Source: Betaproteobacteria bacterium (GTDB taxonomy: Bacteria; Pseudomonadota; Gammaproteobacteria; Burkholderiales; Sulfuriferulaceae). Taken from it: a stretch of 10,007 nucleotides of DNA. The position numbers and the translations under genes are program-made. The stretch is from NCBI GenBank assembly GCA_003455595.1, contig DMQT01000085.1, forward strand, positions 1 to 10,007, given 5' to 3'. Below the pieces are notes generated by a model. That model had not been told where the DNA came from. It was given only the letters and a program-made list of their open reading frames with translations, and ran no database searches. This document shows positions 1 to 6,304 of this stretch, piece after piece (position 1 is the first letter of the stretch; each line of letters opens with the position of its first letter).

Positions 1-1047
1 TCTACCCTGCTCGGAAGCCGCCGCCCCCACCGTGCCGCCCAGGCACATGCAGAAGCTGTATACCGCTCGGCCATTGGATGCGTGATGCACCAGCTTGTAA
101 TCGGCGGCACCGAGTTCGGGGTGTCCGGCGCGCTCGCCAAACCGGCAACTGTCGATCAAGGATTGCGGGTGTTCGATGCGGAACCCAATGGAGAACGGCT
201 TGGCCTCGATGTGTACGCCGCGCGCGTACAACATCTCGAACGTGTCGCGCGCGCTATGCCCGACCGCCAGCACCACGTGACGGGTGTCGATGCGCTCCCC
301 GCTGGCGAGTACCACCGCGCGCACCTGACCGTGCTCGATGTCCAGATCGTCAACGCGGCTCTGAAAACGAATTTCGCCGCCCAGCGCTTCAATCGTGGCG
401 CGCATTTTTTCCACCACGCCGACCAGCCGAAAGGTACCGATGTGCGGCTTGCTGACGTAGGCGATTTCCGGCGGCGCACCGGCCTCGATGAATTCGGCAA
501 TCACCTTGCGCCCGAGGTGGCGCGGGTCTTTGATCTGACTGTACAGCTTGCCGTCCGAAAAGGTGCCTGCACCGCCCTCGCCAAACTGCACGTTGGATTC
601 GGGGTTGAGCACGCGCTGCCGCCACAGGCCGAAGGTGTCTTTGGTGCGCTCACGCACCGCCTTGCCACGTTCCAGAATAATCGGACGGAACCCCATCTGC
701 GCCAGCAGCAGCCCGGCAAACAGGCCGCATGGGCCGGTACCGATCACCACCGGGCGTTCGGTCAGATTGGCTGCTGCCTGCGCGACGAAATGGTAGCTGG
801 TGTCCGGCGAGGTGCCGATGTGGCGGTCGTTTTTCAGGCGCTTGAGCAGCACCGCCTCATTCGGCACGGTAACGTCGATGGTGTAAATAAAGCGGATTGC
901 GTCGCGCTTGCGCGCATCGTGCGCGCGCCGAAATACCGTGAATTCCAGCTTCGCATCGTCATCCAGCCCCAGACGACGCAGGATTTCCGCCTTCAAATCG
1001 GCGGCACTGTGGTCGAGCGGGAGTTTGAGTTCGGTGATGCGCAACAT
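1..1047 (-). CDS. FAD-dependent dehydrogenase (COG2509-like), N-terminal 349 residues; gene runs off the left edge
   Basis: The reading frame is open from an ATG at 1047 to base 1, so the 3' end lies outside the window; family members are usually about 530-550 residues. Residues about 1-95 form the leading region typical of this group. A Rossmann FAD-binding motif follows at 102-108 (IGTGPCG, a GxGxxG pattern), with an acidic end of the second strand at ILERG (124-128). Further on are the conserved stretches FGEGGAGTFSDGKLY (155-169) and YVSKPHIGTFRL (197-208), and a second nucleotide-binding-like segment VVLAVGHSARDTF (258-270). These are hallmarks of the uncharacterised FAD-dependent dehydrogenases annotated as COG2509; the physiological substrate is not known to me. 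The protein should be cytosolic, as no signal peptide is seen. It diverges from rbgA. No strong Shine-Dalgarno precedes the ATG. Family assignment is confident, reaction is not. Confidence 0.88.
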   Translation of the reverse strand, partial: MLRITELKLPLDHSAADLKAEILRRLGLDDDAKLEFTVFRRAHDARKRDAIRFIYTIDVTVPNEAVLLKRLKNDRHIGTSPDTSYHFVAQAAANLTERPVVIGTGPCGLFAGLLLAQMGFRPIILERGKAVRERTKDTFGLWRQRVLNPESNVQFGEGGAGTFSDGKLYSQIKDPRHLGRKVIAEFIEAGAPPEIAYVSKPHIGTFRLVGVVEKMRATIEALGGEIRFQSRVDDLDIEHGQVRAVVLASGERIDTRHVVLAVGHSARDTFEMLYARGVHIEAKPFSIGFRIEHPQSLIDSCRFGERAGHPELGAADYKLVHHASNGRAVYSFCMCLGGTVGAAASEQGR

Positions 1048-1081
1048 GATGAAAAATCCGGTCTATCCTGGGTCAGTGCCT

Positions 1082-1109
1082 ATTTTACCGTGTTTGCCGT
1101 TACGGCGAA
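1082..1109 (-). promoter_or_regulatory. Possible promoter for the FAD dehydrogenase gene
   Basis: On the minus strand a TAAAAT box (1087-1082; 5 of 6 to the -10 consensus) lies 35 bases upstream of the dehydrogenase ATG. The best -35 match is weak (TTCGCC at 1109-1104, 16-base spacer). The box mirrors a TAAAAT on the plus strand at 1134-1139. Positional inference only. Confidence 0.25.
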
Positions 1110-1111
1110 CA
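1091..1111. promoter_or_regulatory. 21-bp near-perfect palindrome between divergent genes, candidate operator
   Basis: Left arm TGTTTGCCGT (1091-1100), single centre base T (1101), right arm ACGGCGAACA (1102-1111). The arms match at 9 of 10 positions when one is reversed. The site lies in the gap between the divergent dehydrogenase and rbgA genes, between two outward-facing TAAAAT boxes, and touches the first base of the putative rbgA -35. This is what an operator for a dimeric repressor or activator looks like. No regulator gene is adjacent, so the binding protein is unknown. It is not followed by a T-run on either strand, so it is not a normal intrinsic terminator. Confidence 0.5.
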
Positions 1112-1139
1112 TGACGCAAGCCGTGGCGACGGGTAAAAT
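1111..1139 (+). promoter_or_regulatory. Putative sigma-70 promoter of rbgA
   Basis: ATGACG (1111-1116; 4 of 6 to TTGACA), a 17-base spacer and TAAAAT (1134-1139; 5 of 6 to TATAAT). Transcription would begin near 1146, giving a short leader of about 20 bases before the ATG at 1169. The -35 abuts the palindrome at 1091-1111. Confidence 0.45.
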
Positions 1140-1168
1140 AAGCGATTGATTAAACGATAAATATCCAA

Positions 1169-2077
1169 ATGGCTATCCAGTGGTTCCCCGGACACATGAC
1201 GTCGGCGCGCAAAAAGGCCGCCGAAACCATGGCGCTCACCGATGTGGTCATCGAAGTGCTCGACGCGCGGCTGCCTGAAGCCAGCAGCAACCCGATGATT
1301 AACGAACTGCGCTTGGCTCGCCAGCGCCCGTGCCTGAAAATCCTCAACAAAGCCGATCTCGCCGACCCCGTTGCCACCAAAGCCTGGCTCGCCTATTACA
1401 ACAGCCAGAAAGGCGTCAAAGCGGTGGCGCTGTCGTGCAAAAAAGCCACCGACGTCGCCAAAATACCCGCCATGTGCCTGGCGCTCGCCCCGCATCGCGG
1501 CACCTCGATCAAACCGTTGCGCATGATGATCATGGGCATCCCCAACGTCGGCAAATCCACCCTGATGAACGCCCTGCTCAAGCGCCGCGTCGCCAAAGTG
1601 GGCGACGAACCGGCGGTGACCAAAAGCCAGCAGCGCCTCGATCTGAACGACCACATGACCCTGGTCGACACCCCTGGCATGATGTGGCCGCGCATCGCCC
1701 ACCCCAGCGACGGCCTGATGCTGGCCGCCAGCCACGCAATTGGACGCAATGCGGTGATCGACGAAGAAGTGGCGACCTTCCTGGCCGACACCGTGCTGGC
1801 ACACTACCCCAGCCTGATTGCCGCGCGTTATAGCTGCAACGTGGACGGCATGGACGGCGTCGGCGTCATCGAAGCCATCGCCCAGCGCCGTGGCTTTCGC
1901 CTCAAAGGCGGCGCGCCCGACCTGGAAAAAGCCGCACTGACTATGTTGCAAGACTATCGTGACGGCGCGCTGGGGCGCATCAGCCTGGAAACGCCGGATT
2001 CGCGACGCACCATGTTGCAAGGGTTAATCGCCACGCCGCCGGATGAGGCAGCCGATCACTCTCTGCCCGACGCTTGA
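1169..2077 (+). CDS. rbgA: Ribosome biogenesis GTPase RbgA/YlqF
   Basis: This 302-residue protein is a circularly permuted GTPase of the YlqF/RbgA family, which assists late assembly of the large ribosomal subunit in the cytosol. The G motifs appear in permuted order: the DAR signature of this family at 32-34, G4 NKAD at 60-63, a G5-like SCKK at 89-92, then G1 GIPNVGKS at 123-130, a G2 threonine at 151 and G3 DTPG at 167-170. The N-terminal WFPGHM (5-10) and the C-terminal GRISLETP segment (269-276) are also typical. The ATG at 1169 is chosen because MxIxWFPGHM is the usual family start, although the Shine-Dalgarno is poor. It diverges from the FAD dehydrogenase. The next gene is 95 bases downstream with its own promoter, so rbgA is probably a single transcription unit. 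No terminator hairpin was seen after it. Confidence 0.93.
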   Translation: MAIQWFPGHMTSARKKAAETMALTDVVIEVLDARLPEASSNPMINELRLARQRPCLKILNKADLADPVATKAWLAYYNSQKGVKAVALSCKKATDVAKIPAMCLALAPHRGTSIKPLRMMIMGIPNVGKSTLMNALLKRRVAKVGDEPAVTKSQQRLDLNDHMTLVDTPGMMWPRIAHPSDGLMLAASHAIGRNAVIDEEVATFLADTVLAHYPSLIAARYSCNVDGMDGVGVIEAIAQRRGFRLKGGAPDLEKAALTMLQDYRDGALGRISLETPDSRRTMLQGLIATPPDEAADHSLPDA

Positions 2078-2100
2078 AATTTTCCTGCGCAACCACACAT
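2073..2100 (+). promoter_or_regulatory. Putative sigma-32 (heat shock) promoter of the hsp20 gene
   Basis: CTTGAAA at 2073-2079 matches the sigma-32 -35 element exactly. A 15-base spacer leads to ACACAT (2095-2100), a 4 of 6 match to the CCCCAT core of the -10. The -35 includes the stop codon of rbgA. The leader would be about 65 bases. The location just ahead of a small heat shock gene supports it. Confidence 0.5.
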
Positions 2101-2160
2101 ACAGCGTGGGCAGGCAGATATATATCCGTTATCTGGCTGATTGATTTTCAACTTTGACCG

Positions 2161-2165
2161 AGGAG
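2161..2165 (+). promoter_or_regulatory. Strong Shine-Dalgarno of the hsp20 gene
   Basis: AGGAG sits 7 bases before the ATG at 2173. An out-of-frame ATG at 2168-2170 is too close to be used, so this site fixes the start at 2173. Confidence 0.8.
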
Positions 2166-2172
2166 AAATGAA

Positions 2173-2604
2173 ATGGCTAATGTGACCCGTTATGACCCGT
2201 TTGATGTGTACGTCGAACCATTCGACAATTTGTTCCGCGGCTTTTTCCGCCCGGTACGCACCGACAATGCAGACGCGGCAGTGCAGATCAAAATCGACGT
2301 AAAAGAAGACGACAAGGCCTACACCATCCATGCTGAGATACCCGGCGTGAAAAAAGAGGATATTCACGTCACGGTCGACGGCAATCAGGTATCGCTTGCG
2401 GCTGAAATCAAACGTGACAGCGAAACCCGTGAAGGCGAAAAACTGCTGCGCTCCGAGCGCTACTATGGCAAAACGTATCGCAGCTTTACGCTTGGCAGCG
2501 ATGTGGACGATGCCACCGCCGAAGCCAAATACAGCGATGGCGTACTGGAACTGAAACTGCCGAAAAAAGCAGCCAGCAACGCCAAGCGACTGGAAATTCG
2601 TTAA
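2173..2604 (+). CDS. Small heat shock protein, Hsp20/alpha-crystallin family
   Basis: A 143-residue ATP-independent holdase chaperone that binds unfolding proteins in the cytosol and hands them to the DnaK/ClpB systems (family knowledge). A short N-terminal arm rich in Phe (FRGFFRP, 21-27) precedes the alpha-crystallin domain at about 36-131. Visible domain marks are DVKEDDKAYTIHAEIPGVKKED (in pieces at 42-63), SERYYGKTYRSFTL (94-107) and DGVLELKLPK (122-131), the conserved A-x-x-x-n-G-V-L-type motif. The C-terminus ends in RLEIR, giving an L-x-I version of the I-x-I oligomerisation motif at 140-142. Length is normal for class A bacterial sHsps such as IbpA. The start is set by an AGGAG. The gene stands alone between a heat-shock-type promoter and an intrinsic terminator. 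Which of the ibp/hspH-like names fits cannot be decided from sequence. Confidence 0.93.
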   Translation: MANVTRYDPFDVYVEPFDNLFRGFFRPVRTDNADAAVQIKIDVKEDDKAYTIHAEIPGVKKEDIHVTVDGNQVSLAAEIKRDSETREGEKLLRSERYYGKTYRSFTLGSDVDDATAEAKYSDGVLELKLPKKAASNAKRLEIR

Positions 2605-2620
2605 ACCAAAAACAGCTTTG

Positions 2621-2645
2621 AAGGCGGCGCAAGCCGCCTTTTTTT
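2621..2645 (+). terminator. Rho-independent terminator after hsp20
   Basis: A perfect 8-bp stem (AAGGCGGC at 2621-2628 with GCCGCCTT at 2633-2640) is closed by a GCAA tetraloop and followed by five more T at 2641-2645, 17 bases after the hsp20 stop. Confidence 0.92.
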
Positions 2646-2886
2646 CGCCATTCTGCTTTTGAATTGTGCGGCGCATTTCGCCTTCTGCGCAGCCCTTGGT
2701 GTCAGGGAGAAGCCGTAGGCCTGCAAGATGAGACGTGCTTTCTTTGGTTCATTTTGTTTGCAAGGTCTCAGACGACCTGCTTCAGCCTGCAGGAAAAGCA
2801 GCGCGTCGGCTCAAGAAAATAGGCAGTCTGGACAAGGGCGCCAGAGGCCACCCATAACAGGCACTACGCCTGTGCACCACACACGA
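2646..2886. other. Intergenic stretch without a convincing gene
   Basis: No reading frame here has a recognisable protein character in either direction. It lies between the hsp20 terminator and the 3' end of the broken decarboxylase-like gene. A T-rich patch (about 2739-2760) and several small inverted repeats are visible, none of them diagnostic. It may be remnant sequence of the same decaying region. Confidence 0.5.
2857..2873 (-). repeat. Small hairpin downstream of the decarboxylase-like pseudogene
   Basis: ACAGGC (2857-2862) and GCCTGT (2868-2873) form a perfect 6-bp stem with a 5-base loop, 13 bases past the stop at 2887. There is no T-run after it on the minus strand, so it would be at best a weak terminator. 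Confidence 0.3.
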
Positions 2887-3272
2887 TCAAGTCTCGATCA
2901 ACCCGGCTTCTCGCAACGCATCATAGACAATATCCACCGCGTTACTGAACATCGGCATGCCACCGACAATCGCCGCCGTCTCGCATATTCCATGCAACTC
3001 GCGCGGCGCTGCGCCCGCCTTCAATGCACCTCGCACATGCAGCTGGGCGGCTTGTGTGTGCCCCATTGCCAGCAACATGGCGAAATGCACCAGTTGCTGG
3101 GTCTTCCGATCAAGTGGATTGTCATGGATGAGCGATGCACGAAGAGATTCAACAGCGTCAATTGAGGCTTATTGGCCGACAAGTTTTAGCCAGTACGCTA
3201 CGCTTCCTGACGTTATCCGGGATGAAGCCCAGCAGTTCTACGATAACGTTCTTCAATTTCTGTTGCGCTCAT
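2887..3272 (-). pseudogene. Carboxymuconolactone decarboxylase/AhpD-like family gene, broken by two frameshifts
   Basis: Three reading-frame pieces join into one family-like protein of about 125 residues. An ATG at 3272 opens MSATEIEERYR. One extra base near 3239 shifts the frame to ELLGFIPDNVRKR...LAKT, and a second near 3163 shifts it to IDAVESLRASLIHDNPLDRKTQQLV, which then runs without break to the stop at 2887. The last piece shows the family's core: LDRKTQQLVHFAML, then HVRGALKAGAAPRELHGIC and a C-terminal helix AVDIVYDALREAGL. The usual CxxC of AhpD-like members is absent, as in many non-peroxidatic members. A GTG at 3090 could in principle start a 67-residue C-terminal product, but it has no clear ribosome site. 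The intact family reduces or decarboxylates small substrates; the specific role is unknown. The start overlaps the upstream gene by ATGA. Confidence 0.72.
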
Positions 3273-3496
3273 CCCAGCACCCGCCCTGTTTCTGGCCACT
3301 CCATATATTCCGGCGCAGCGAGATCTTGCTGGCGCATCAGCAAGTCGATCTGCCCGAGATGGTAGGCATGGTGCCCCAATACGGACCACAAAAAACCAAT
3401 ACCTGTATAGCGCCTACCGGTAAACACAATTTCTTTTTCCAGCGTCGCAAGTGTCAAGGTATTCAGCTTTTCCAGATTTTCCAGATTTTCATTCAT
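3269..3496 (-). CDS. DinB-like (DUF664-type) protein, C-terminal-half only
   Basis: A 75-residue reading frame starting at ATG 3496, preceded at 5 bases by GGAG (3505-3502); an ATG at 3508 is also in frame but lacks a site. The segment TGIGFLWSVLGHHAYHLGQIDLLMRQ resembles the last helix region of DinB-family metal-dependent four-helix proteins, where HxxxHxGQ supplies metal ligands. Usual DinB proteins are 150-180 residues and carry another His near the N-terminus; that half is missing here, and none of the upstream minus-strand frames to 3720 looks like it. It is therefore probably a truncated remnant, though with a good ribosome site it may still be translated. Its stop overlaps the ATG of the decarboxylase-like pseudogene (ATGA), so the two were once coupled in one operon. 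Function unknown. Confidence 0.55.
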   Translation of the reverse strand: MNENLENLEKLNTLTLATLEKEIVFTGRRYTGIGFLWSVLGHHAYHLGQIDLLMRQQDLAAPEYMEWPETGRVLG

Positions 3497-3508
3497 GCAA
3501 ACTCCCAT

Positions 3509-3748
3509 TCATAACAACGCAATATCAATGCGAGACGACTGCCAGCCTCGCATAAGCTGCAAGTCCGACTTTACGTATGCGCGGATAGTTCAAGCCAGCG
3601 TTTGGAAGAGGGCGCTAGGTAAATGACGTGTGCGGTTACGAAAATCGGAGGAAATAAACAGGTGTGTGCCCAAAAAACCAACCACACCGCAATTTATGCC
3701 CTGCATCGTAGTGCGGGTTAAGTGTCGATGAAAACGCTGCCCGCTGCG
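3509..3748. other. Intergenic stretch with no confident gene
   Basis: It lies downstream of hda and upstream of the DinB-like fragment, both on the minus strand. I see a 32-codon plus-strand frame (3623-3721) with an internal GGAGG, an inverted repeat GGTGTG (3661-3666)/CACACC (3683-3688), and a weak 5-bp stem right after the hda stop. None is strong enough to call. Any promoter for the DinB-like gene would have to be here, but no good -10/-35 pair stands out. Confidence 0.5.
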
Positions 3749-4423
3749 TTATCCCGCCGCCGCGCGCAGCACTTCCCGCAACAATGGCACCGTCACCGGC
3801 CGCTGCGTCTCCAGCGAATAATGGTCTAGCGTATCCAGCGCGGCCATCAGCGACGGCAAGTCGCGCCGCCAGTGACGTAGCAGGTAATCAGCCACGCCGG
3901 GTTGCAGGTCGAACCCGCGCTGTGCCGCATGGCTGGCCAGCGCCACAGCTTTTTCGATATCCGACAGGGCGTGCAGCTGATATACCAGCCCCCAGCCCAG
4001 CCGCGTGGTCAGATCCAGCCGCAAATCCTGCTGGGCGGGGGCGGCGTTACCCACAATGAGGACGCGCCCTTGTCCGGCGCGAGCAGCGTTGATGCGATTG
4101 AACAAGCCGATCTGCGCGCTGGCGTCGAGTTGCTCCACGTCGTCCAGCGCCAGCAGATCGACCTCTGCCGACAGGCCGTCGGCACAGTCTGCCGCCGTCA
4201 GGTACGCCGCGCTCAAGCCCTGTGACAATGCCGCCGCGACGGCTGCGCGCAGCAGATGCGTTTTACCGCTGCCTGAGGCACCCCATACATACAGTTGGCA
4301 TTCCGCGTCGCTTGCCTGCACCAGCGTGCGCAGGGCGTGCAGCAATTCTGCATTGCGGCCGGGCAAAAAATTATCCAGGCTCGGTGGTGGTGGCGCAGCA
4401 ATATCAAGAATGAGTTGTTTCAT
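3749..4423 (-). CDS. hda: DnaA regulatory inactivator Hda
   Basis: A 224-residue AAA+ protein homologous to the ATPase domain of DnaA. With the DNA-loaded beta sliding clamp, Hda stimulates hydrolysis of DnaA-bound ATP and so prevents re-initiation of replication (family knowledge). Visible features: N-terminal clamp-binding-type motif QLILDI (3-8), then the DnaA-like entry segment LDNFLPGRNAE (16-26), Walker A GASGSGKT (48-55), Walker B LLALDD (90-95), box VII-like LTTRLGWG (138-145) holding a probable arginine finger, and sensor 2 WRRDLPSLMAALDTLD (185-200). There is no DnaA domain IV for DNA binding, which separates it from DnaA itself. Length fits Hda (about 225-235). The start is fixed by the clamp motif at residue 3; no Shine-Dalgarno precedes it. 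It diverges from the nrtR operon. Confidence 0.92.
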   Translation of the reverse strand: MKQLILDIAAPPPPSLDNFLPGRNAELLHALRTLVQASDAECQLYVWGASGSGKTHLLRAAVAAALSQGLSAAYLTAADCADGLSAEVDLLALDDVEQLDASAQIGLFNRINAARAGQGRVLIVGNAAPAQQDLRLDLTTRLGWGLVYQLHALSDIEKAVALASHAAQRGFDLQPGVADYLLRHWRRDLPSLMAALDTLDHYSLETQRPVTVPLLREVLRAAAG

Positions 4424-4429
4424 GCGCGC

Positions 4430-4435
4430 ATTTTA
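4430..4435 (-). promoter_or_regulatory. Possible extended -10 for hda
   Basis: On the minus strand TGATAAAAT gives an extended -10 (TGnTAAAAT, the box at 4435-4430). No good -35 is found 16-18 bases upstream. Transcription would begin at or next to the hda ATG (4423), leaving almost no leader. Confidence 0.35.
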
Positions 4436-4486
4436 TCAGGCTATCGTCGTGCATCGCTGTGACGCGATGGCTTGCAAAAAATCCGC

Positions 4487-4515
4487 TTGACATAGTGTTG
4501 TCAAGACACTATCTT
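4487..4515 (+). promoter_or_regulatory. Sigma-70 promoter of the nrtR-nadA-lnt operon
   Basis: A perfect TTGACA (4487-4492), a 17-base spacer and TATCTT (4510-4515; 4 of 6). The start of transcription would be near 4522, about 29 bases before the nrtR ATG. The spacer is filled by an inverted repeat, so the promoter is built to be repressible. Confidence 0.72.
4492..4512. promoter_or_regulatory. Probable NrtR operator 1
   Basis: Perfect 7-bp inverted arms ATAGTGT (4492-4498) and ACACTAT (4506-4512) separated by 7 bases. The site spans the whole -35/-10 spacer, so a bound dimer would exclude RNA polymerase. NrtR genes are commonly autoregulated and sit next to the NAD genes they control, which makes NrtR the likeliest ligand; this is inference, not a match to a remembered matrix. 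Confidence 0.65.
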
Positions 4516-4516
4516 G

Positions 4517-4537
4517 CTGGTGTATTTCATACACCTT
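4517..4537. promoter_or_regulatory. Probable NrtR operator 2
   Basis: The half sites TGGTGT (4518-4523) and ACACCT (4531-4536) are again 7 bases apart; an exact inner repeat GGTGTA/TACACC spans 4519-4535. Architecture and half-site (TRGTGT) match operator 1, with centres 25 bases apart. It covers the expected transcription start. Confidence 0.55.
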
Positions 4538-4550
4538 ACTGGATGGCCGC

Positions 4551-5222
<672 letters not shown>

Positions 5223-5230
5223 GGCCTGCC

Positions 5231-6304
5231 ATGATTCCCCAGCCCCTGATTCGCATGCCTGCCGTCAACAAGATCAATGTGCCGCCGATGGTCGAGGAGC
5301 AGCTCAGCGACAGCGAACGTAGCGTCCTGGTGGCACGCATCAAAACCCTGATGGCGCAGCAGAATGCCGTACTGGTAGCGCACTATTACACCTCGGCCGA
5401 GTTGCAGGATCTGGCCGAAGAAACCGGCGGCTGCGTCTCGGATTCACTGGAAATGGCGCGCTTCGGCCACGCCCACGCGGCCACAACGCTGATTGTCGCC
5501 GGGGTCAAGTTCATGGGCGAAACCGCCAAGATACTGAATCCGGAAAAGCGCGTGCTGATGCCCGATCTGGAGGCCAACTGCTCGCTCGATCTGGCCTGCC
5601 CGGCCGAGCCATTCAGCGCGTTTTGCGACCAGCATCCGGCGCGCGTGGTGGTGGTGTACGCCAACACCTCGGCAGCGGTGAAAGCGCGTGCCGACTGGGT
5701 GGTGACGTCTGGCACGGCGGTCAAAATCGTCGCGCACCTGCACGCACAGGGCAAAAAAATCCTCTGGGCGCCGGACAAATACCTGGGTGATTACGTGCAG
5801 AAAACCACCGGTGCCGACATGCTGCTGTGGCAGGGTTCGTGTGTGGTACACGAAGCGTTCAAGGCCGACGCGCTGGCTAAAATGAAGCTGGCGCACCCGG
5901 ACGCGGCGGTGCTGGTGCACCCGGAATCGCCCGCGGCGGTGATTGCGCTGGCCGATGTGGTGGGCTCGACCACACAGCTCATCAATGCCGCGCGCACCCT
6001 GCCCAATCCGCGCTTCATCGTCGCCACTGACAACGGCATTTTCCACAAGATGCAGGCGGTGGCACCAGGCAAGCGCTTCCTCGAAGCCCCCACGGCGGGC
6101 GTCGGCGCGACCTGCAAAAGCTGTGCGCACTGCCCATGGATGGCGATGAACAGCCTGCGAAAACTGGCGCAGGTGCTGGAAACCGGCGCCAACGAAATTC
6201 TGGTACCGGAGTCGACGCGCAGCCGCGCCGTGCATTCGATCCAGCGCATGCTGGATTTTGCTGCCCAGCAGCAGGCCAAACCCTCGGTGGGCGGCAATGA
6301 CTGA
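5231..6304 (+). CDS. nadA: Quinolinate synthase NadA
   Basis: A 357-residue [4Fe-4S] enzyme that condenses iminoaspartate (from NadB) with dihydroxyacetone phosphate to make quinolinate in de novo NAD synthesis. The three cluster cysteines expected from E. coli NadA (113, 200, 297) are present with a constant +4 offset: C117 in EANCSLD, C204 in QGSCVVHE, and C301 in the [10 protein letters not shown] motif (C295, C298, C301). Substrate-binding stretches AHYYT (50-54), [16 protein letters not shown] (89-104) and [10 protein letters not shown] (143-152) are also intact. The start at 5231 is preferred over an in-frame ATG at 5183 because it has GAGG (5221-5224) at a 6-base spacing and does not overlap the nrtR coding end by 40 bases. 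It is the middle gene of nrtR-nadA-lnt and overlaps lnt by 8 bases. No nadB or nadC is in the window. Confidence 0.95.
   Translation: MIPQPLIRMPAVNKINVPPMVEEQLSDSERSVLVARIKTLMAQQNAVLVAHYYTSAELQDLAEETGGCVSDSLEMARFGHAHAATTLIVAGVKFMGETAKILNPEKRVLMPDLEANCSLDLACPAEPFSAFCDQHPARVVVVYANTSAAVKARADWVVTSGTAVKIVAHLHAQGKKILWAPDKYLGDYVQKTTGADMLLWQGSCVVHEAFKADALAKMKLAHPDAAVLVHPESPAAVIALADVVGSTTQLINAARTLPNPRFIVATDNGIFHKMQAVAPGKRFLEAPTAGVGATCKSCAHCPWMAMNSLRKLAQVLETGANEILVPESTRSRAVHSIQRMLDFAAQQQAKPSVGGND

Noticed and set aside
1091..1111. Intrinsic terminator at the 21-bp palindrome
   Set aside because: The stem is strong but no T-run follows on either strand, and no gene ends there; divergent genes start on both sides.
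82..1149. Long plus-strand open frame of 355 codons opposite the FAD dehydrogenase
   Set aside because: It is the codon-aligned antisense of the dehydrogenase reading frame, where GC-rich codon use suppresses stops. The minus-strand product has clear family motifs; this one has none.
1100..2020. 306-codon minus-strand frame opposite rbgA, and similar frames opposite nadA (5444-6406) and nrtR (4536-5195)
   Set aside because: All mirror genes with strong motif evidence and show compositional, His/Arg/Gln-rich translations without domains.
2081..2172. RNA thermometer in the hsp20 leader
   Set aside because: Only a 6-bp hairpin (CAGATA 2115-2120 with TATCTG 2130-2135) and a 5-bp TTTCA/TGAAA pairing are seen. 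Neither sequesters the AGGAG in a ROSE or fourU pattern.
2728..3165. 145-codon plus-strand frame
   Set aside because: It overlaps the decarboxylase-like gene on the other strand, which has family sequence. The plus translation is Arg/Ser/Gln-rich with no domain.
3623..3721. 32-codon plus-strand frame with an internal GGAGG at 3647-3651
   Set aside because: The ribosome-like site is 10 bases from an in-frame GTG, there is no recognisable product, and such a short frame is easily found by chance.
3509..3748. Possible integron attC site (GTTAAGT at 3717-3723 fits the GTTRRRY core)
   Set aside because: No matching RYYYAAC inverse core lies at a suitable distance, and there are no cassette-like or integrase genes.
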